In this document: one piece after another, positions 6,900-7,930 of the stretch
How positions within the stretch are numbered: position 1 is the stretch's first letter
How the letters are laid out: each line of letters begins with the position of its first letter
Position numbers and translations under genes: made by a program
The notes under the pieces: model-generated
What the model saw: only the letters and a program-made list of their open reading frames with translations
What the model was told of the DNA's origin: nothing
Databases searched by the model: none
NCBI GenBank assembly: GCA_025464915.1
Contig: JAODNF010000028.1
Location: forward strand, 1 to 7,930
Origin: Frankiales bacterium
GTDB taxonomy: Bacteria; Actinomycetota; Actinomycetes; Mycobacteriales; SCTD01
Reading direction: 5' to 3'
Length of the DNA stretch: 7,930 bases

Positions 6900-7508
6900 T
6901 CAGTGCACGCGCCGGGCGCGCAGGACGGTGTCGTCGACGTGGTGGGCGCCTGCACCGCTCTCGGGGACGACCCGAGGCCGTTCCTCGTCGACCTCGATGA
7001 CCCAGTCGTCGTCGAGCAGGGCCTTCACCATCGCCGGCCAGACGTAGTCGGCCGGGTCGGGCCCGCCTTCGTGCTGCTCGCGGTGCTCGATGCCGGCGTG
7101 GTGCACGAGCAGCAGCCGTCCGCCTGGCCGCACTGCCGCGAGCAGGGCCCGCTCGGCGGACCGGTCGGGTGTCCGGAGCAGCGCCGGGTAGTGCGCCGTC
7201 ACCAGGTCGAACGGCTCGAGCTCCGCCTCGGCGATCCCGGCGTGCACCCAGTGGATCTCGACCCCGGCGTCGCGGGCGTGGCCGGCTGCCCGCTCGAGAG
7301 CCACCTGCGACACCTCCAGCGCTGTCACCTGCCAGCCCTGACGGGCCAGCCAGACCGCGTCGGCACCCTCGCCGCAGCCGACGTCCAGCACCCGACCGGG
7401 CATGAGGCCCGCGACCTCCGCGACGAGGGCGCCGTTGGGGTTGCCGCTCCACATCCGGTCGTGCTCGGCGTATCGCTTGTCCCACTCGGCCTGGACGGGA
7501 TCGGTCAT
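6900..7508 (-). CDS. Class I SAM-dependent methyltransferase, 202 aa
   Basis: This is a small cytoplasmic Rossmann-fold methyltransferase that should use S-adenosylmethionine. After a WDKRYAEHDRMWSGNPN leader (9-25), common in actinobacterial TehB-like or generic Methyltransf_25/11 proteins, comes motif I VLDVGCGEGADAVWLA (40-55), then VTALEVS (61-67) whose Glu65 should contact the ribose hydroxyls, then FDLVTAHYPALL (100-111) as motif IV and VRPGGRLLLVHHAG (126-139) as post-motif strand. Length and motif spacing are complete, so it looks intact. The ATG at 7508 has AGG 8 bases upstream as a reasonable ribosome binding site. It begins 17 bases after the stop of the HelR-like gene and ends 28 bases before the UvrA-like gene, so all three are probably one transcript. 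The substrate cannot be read from sequence; small-molecule detoxification is one possibility given the neighbours. Confidence 0.88.
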   Translation of the reverse strand: MTDPVQAEWDKRYAEHDRMWSGNPNGALVAEVAGLMPGRVLDVGCGEGADAVWLARQGWQVTALEVSQVALERAAGHARDAGVEIHWVHAGIAEAELEPFDLVTAHYPALLRTPDRSAERALLAAVRPGGRLLLVHHAGIEHREQHEGGPDPADYVWPAMVKALLDDDWVIEVDEERPRVVPESGAGAHHVDDTVLRARRVH

Positions 7509-7525
7509 GCGCGCAGCCTGGCAGG

Positions 7526-7930
7526 TCAGCTCGTGAGCACGACGAGCTGCTGCGTCGCGCGAGTCATCGCGACATAGCGGTCGACGGCGCCTTCGACGCC
7601 TTCCCCGAAGGCCTGCGGGTCGACCAGGACGACCAGGTCGAACTCGAGGCCCTTGCTGAGCTCGGGCGTCAGGGAGCGGACGCGTGCCGTGGCGGTGAAG
7701 GTCGGGTCGCCGATGACGCAGGCGATGCCGTCGCTGTTCGCCTCGAGCCAGGTCGCCAGGACCCCGTCCCGGTCGCCGGTCGTGCCGTGCACGACCGGGA
7801 CGCCACTGCTGCGGATGGAGGTGGGCACGTTGGCGTCGGGCAGCATCGCGCGGATGACCGGCTCCGCCTCGGCCATGACCTCCTCGGGTGTCCGGTAGTT
7901 GATGCTGAGCGAGGCCAGTGTGATCCGGTC
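7526..7930 (-). CDS. helR: HelR/HelD-like RNA polymerase-recycling motor ATPase, SF1 helicase fold (partial, C-terminal 134 residues)
   Basis: This is the C-terminal end of an SF1 UvrD-like ATPase; the frame is open to the right edge. Visible helicase motifs are LASLSINYRTPEEVM (motif IV region), ELSKGLEFDLVVLVDP (motif V) and VDRYVAMTRATQQLVVLTS (motif VI with its catalytic arginine). The stretch ANVPTSIRSSGVPVVHG between them resembles the HelD-related HelR proteins of actinobacteria and not DNA helicases such as UvrD, PcrA or AdnAB. HelR proteins release stalled RNA polymerase from DNA and displace bound rifamycins, giving rifampicin tolerance in Streptomyces and Mycobacterium abscessus. 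The N-terminal prongs that enter the RNA polymerase channels are outside the window, so HelR is preferred over general HelD or UvrD by resemblance only. It appears to be the first visible gene of a minus-strand operon with the methyltransferase and UvrA-like genes. Confidence 0.75.
   Translation of the reverse strand, partial: DRITLASLSINYRTPEEVMAEAEPVIRAMLPDANVPTSIRSSGVPVVHGTTGDRDGVLATWLEANSDGIACVIGDPTFTATARVRSLTPELSKGLEFDLVVLVDPQAFGEGVEGAVDRYVAMTRATQQLVVLTS

Noticed and set aside
6872..6955. Upstream in-frame start that would add 28 residues to the UvrA-like protein
   Set aside because: The extension overlaps the methyltransferase coding end, has no similarity to UvrA N-termini, and the ATG at 6871 gives the normal family start.

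Overview
The window is very GC-rich, with strong G/C preference at third codon positions, GTG starts, and gene families typical of Actinomycetes (an MptB-type mannosyltransferase, a HelD/HelR-type RNA polymerase-recycling motor, and an actinobacterial form of PemK/MazF protein). It reads as chromosomal DNA of a high-GC actinobacterium; Nocardioides or a relative is my best guess from the flavour of the proteins, not a demonstrated assignment. I see no tRNA, rRNA, CRISPR array, insertion sequence or prophage gene. Coding density is high and no gene-free stretch exceeds about 120 bases.

Left part (1-3133, all minus strand): the gene order in the direction of transcription is a polytopic mannosyltransferase (mptB-like, 3133-1643), a secreted SGNH/GDSL hydrolase (1591-929), a PemK/MazF-family protein with a GTG start 2 bases after the hydrolase stop (926-426), and, after about 70 bases, the first 118 codons of a secreted PHB-depolymerase-family esterase that runs off the left edge (354-1). 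Middle (3254-4375, plus strand): a membrane acyltransferase (Acyltransferase_3/OafA type) diverges from mptB across a short shared control region. MptB, the acyltransferase and the exported SGNH hydrolase form a plausible cell-envelope polysaccharide assembly and acyl-decoration neighbourhood.

Right part (4372-7930, all minus strand): the 3' end of a HelR/HelD-like SF1 motor ATPase (running in from the right edge to 7526), a class I SAM-dependent methyltransferase (7508-6900), a 784-residue UvrA-like double ABC ATPase lacking the UvrB-binding domain (6871-4517), and a 30-codon predicted single-pass membrane peptide (4464-4372). The first three have gaps of 17 and 28 bases and are probably co-transcribed. 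HelR relatives protect RNA polymerase from rifamycins, and short UvrA paralogues such as DrrC protect DNA from intercalating drugs, so this set may be an antibiotic or nucleic-acid-stress protection operon. That link is inference from neighbourhood and family. The small membrane peptide and the acyltransferase converge tail to tail, and their two TAG stops are read from the same CTAG tetranucleotide.
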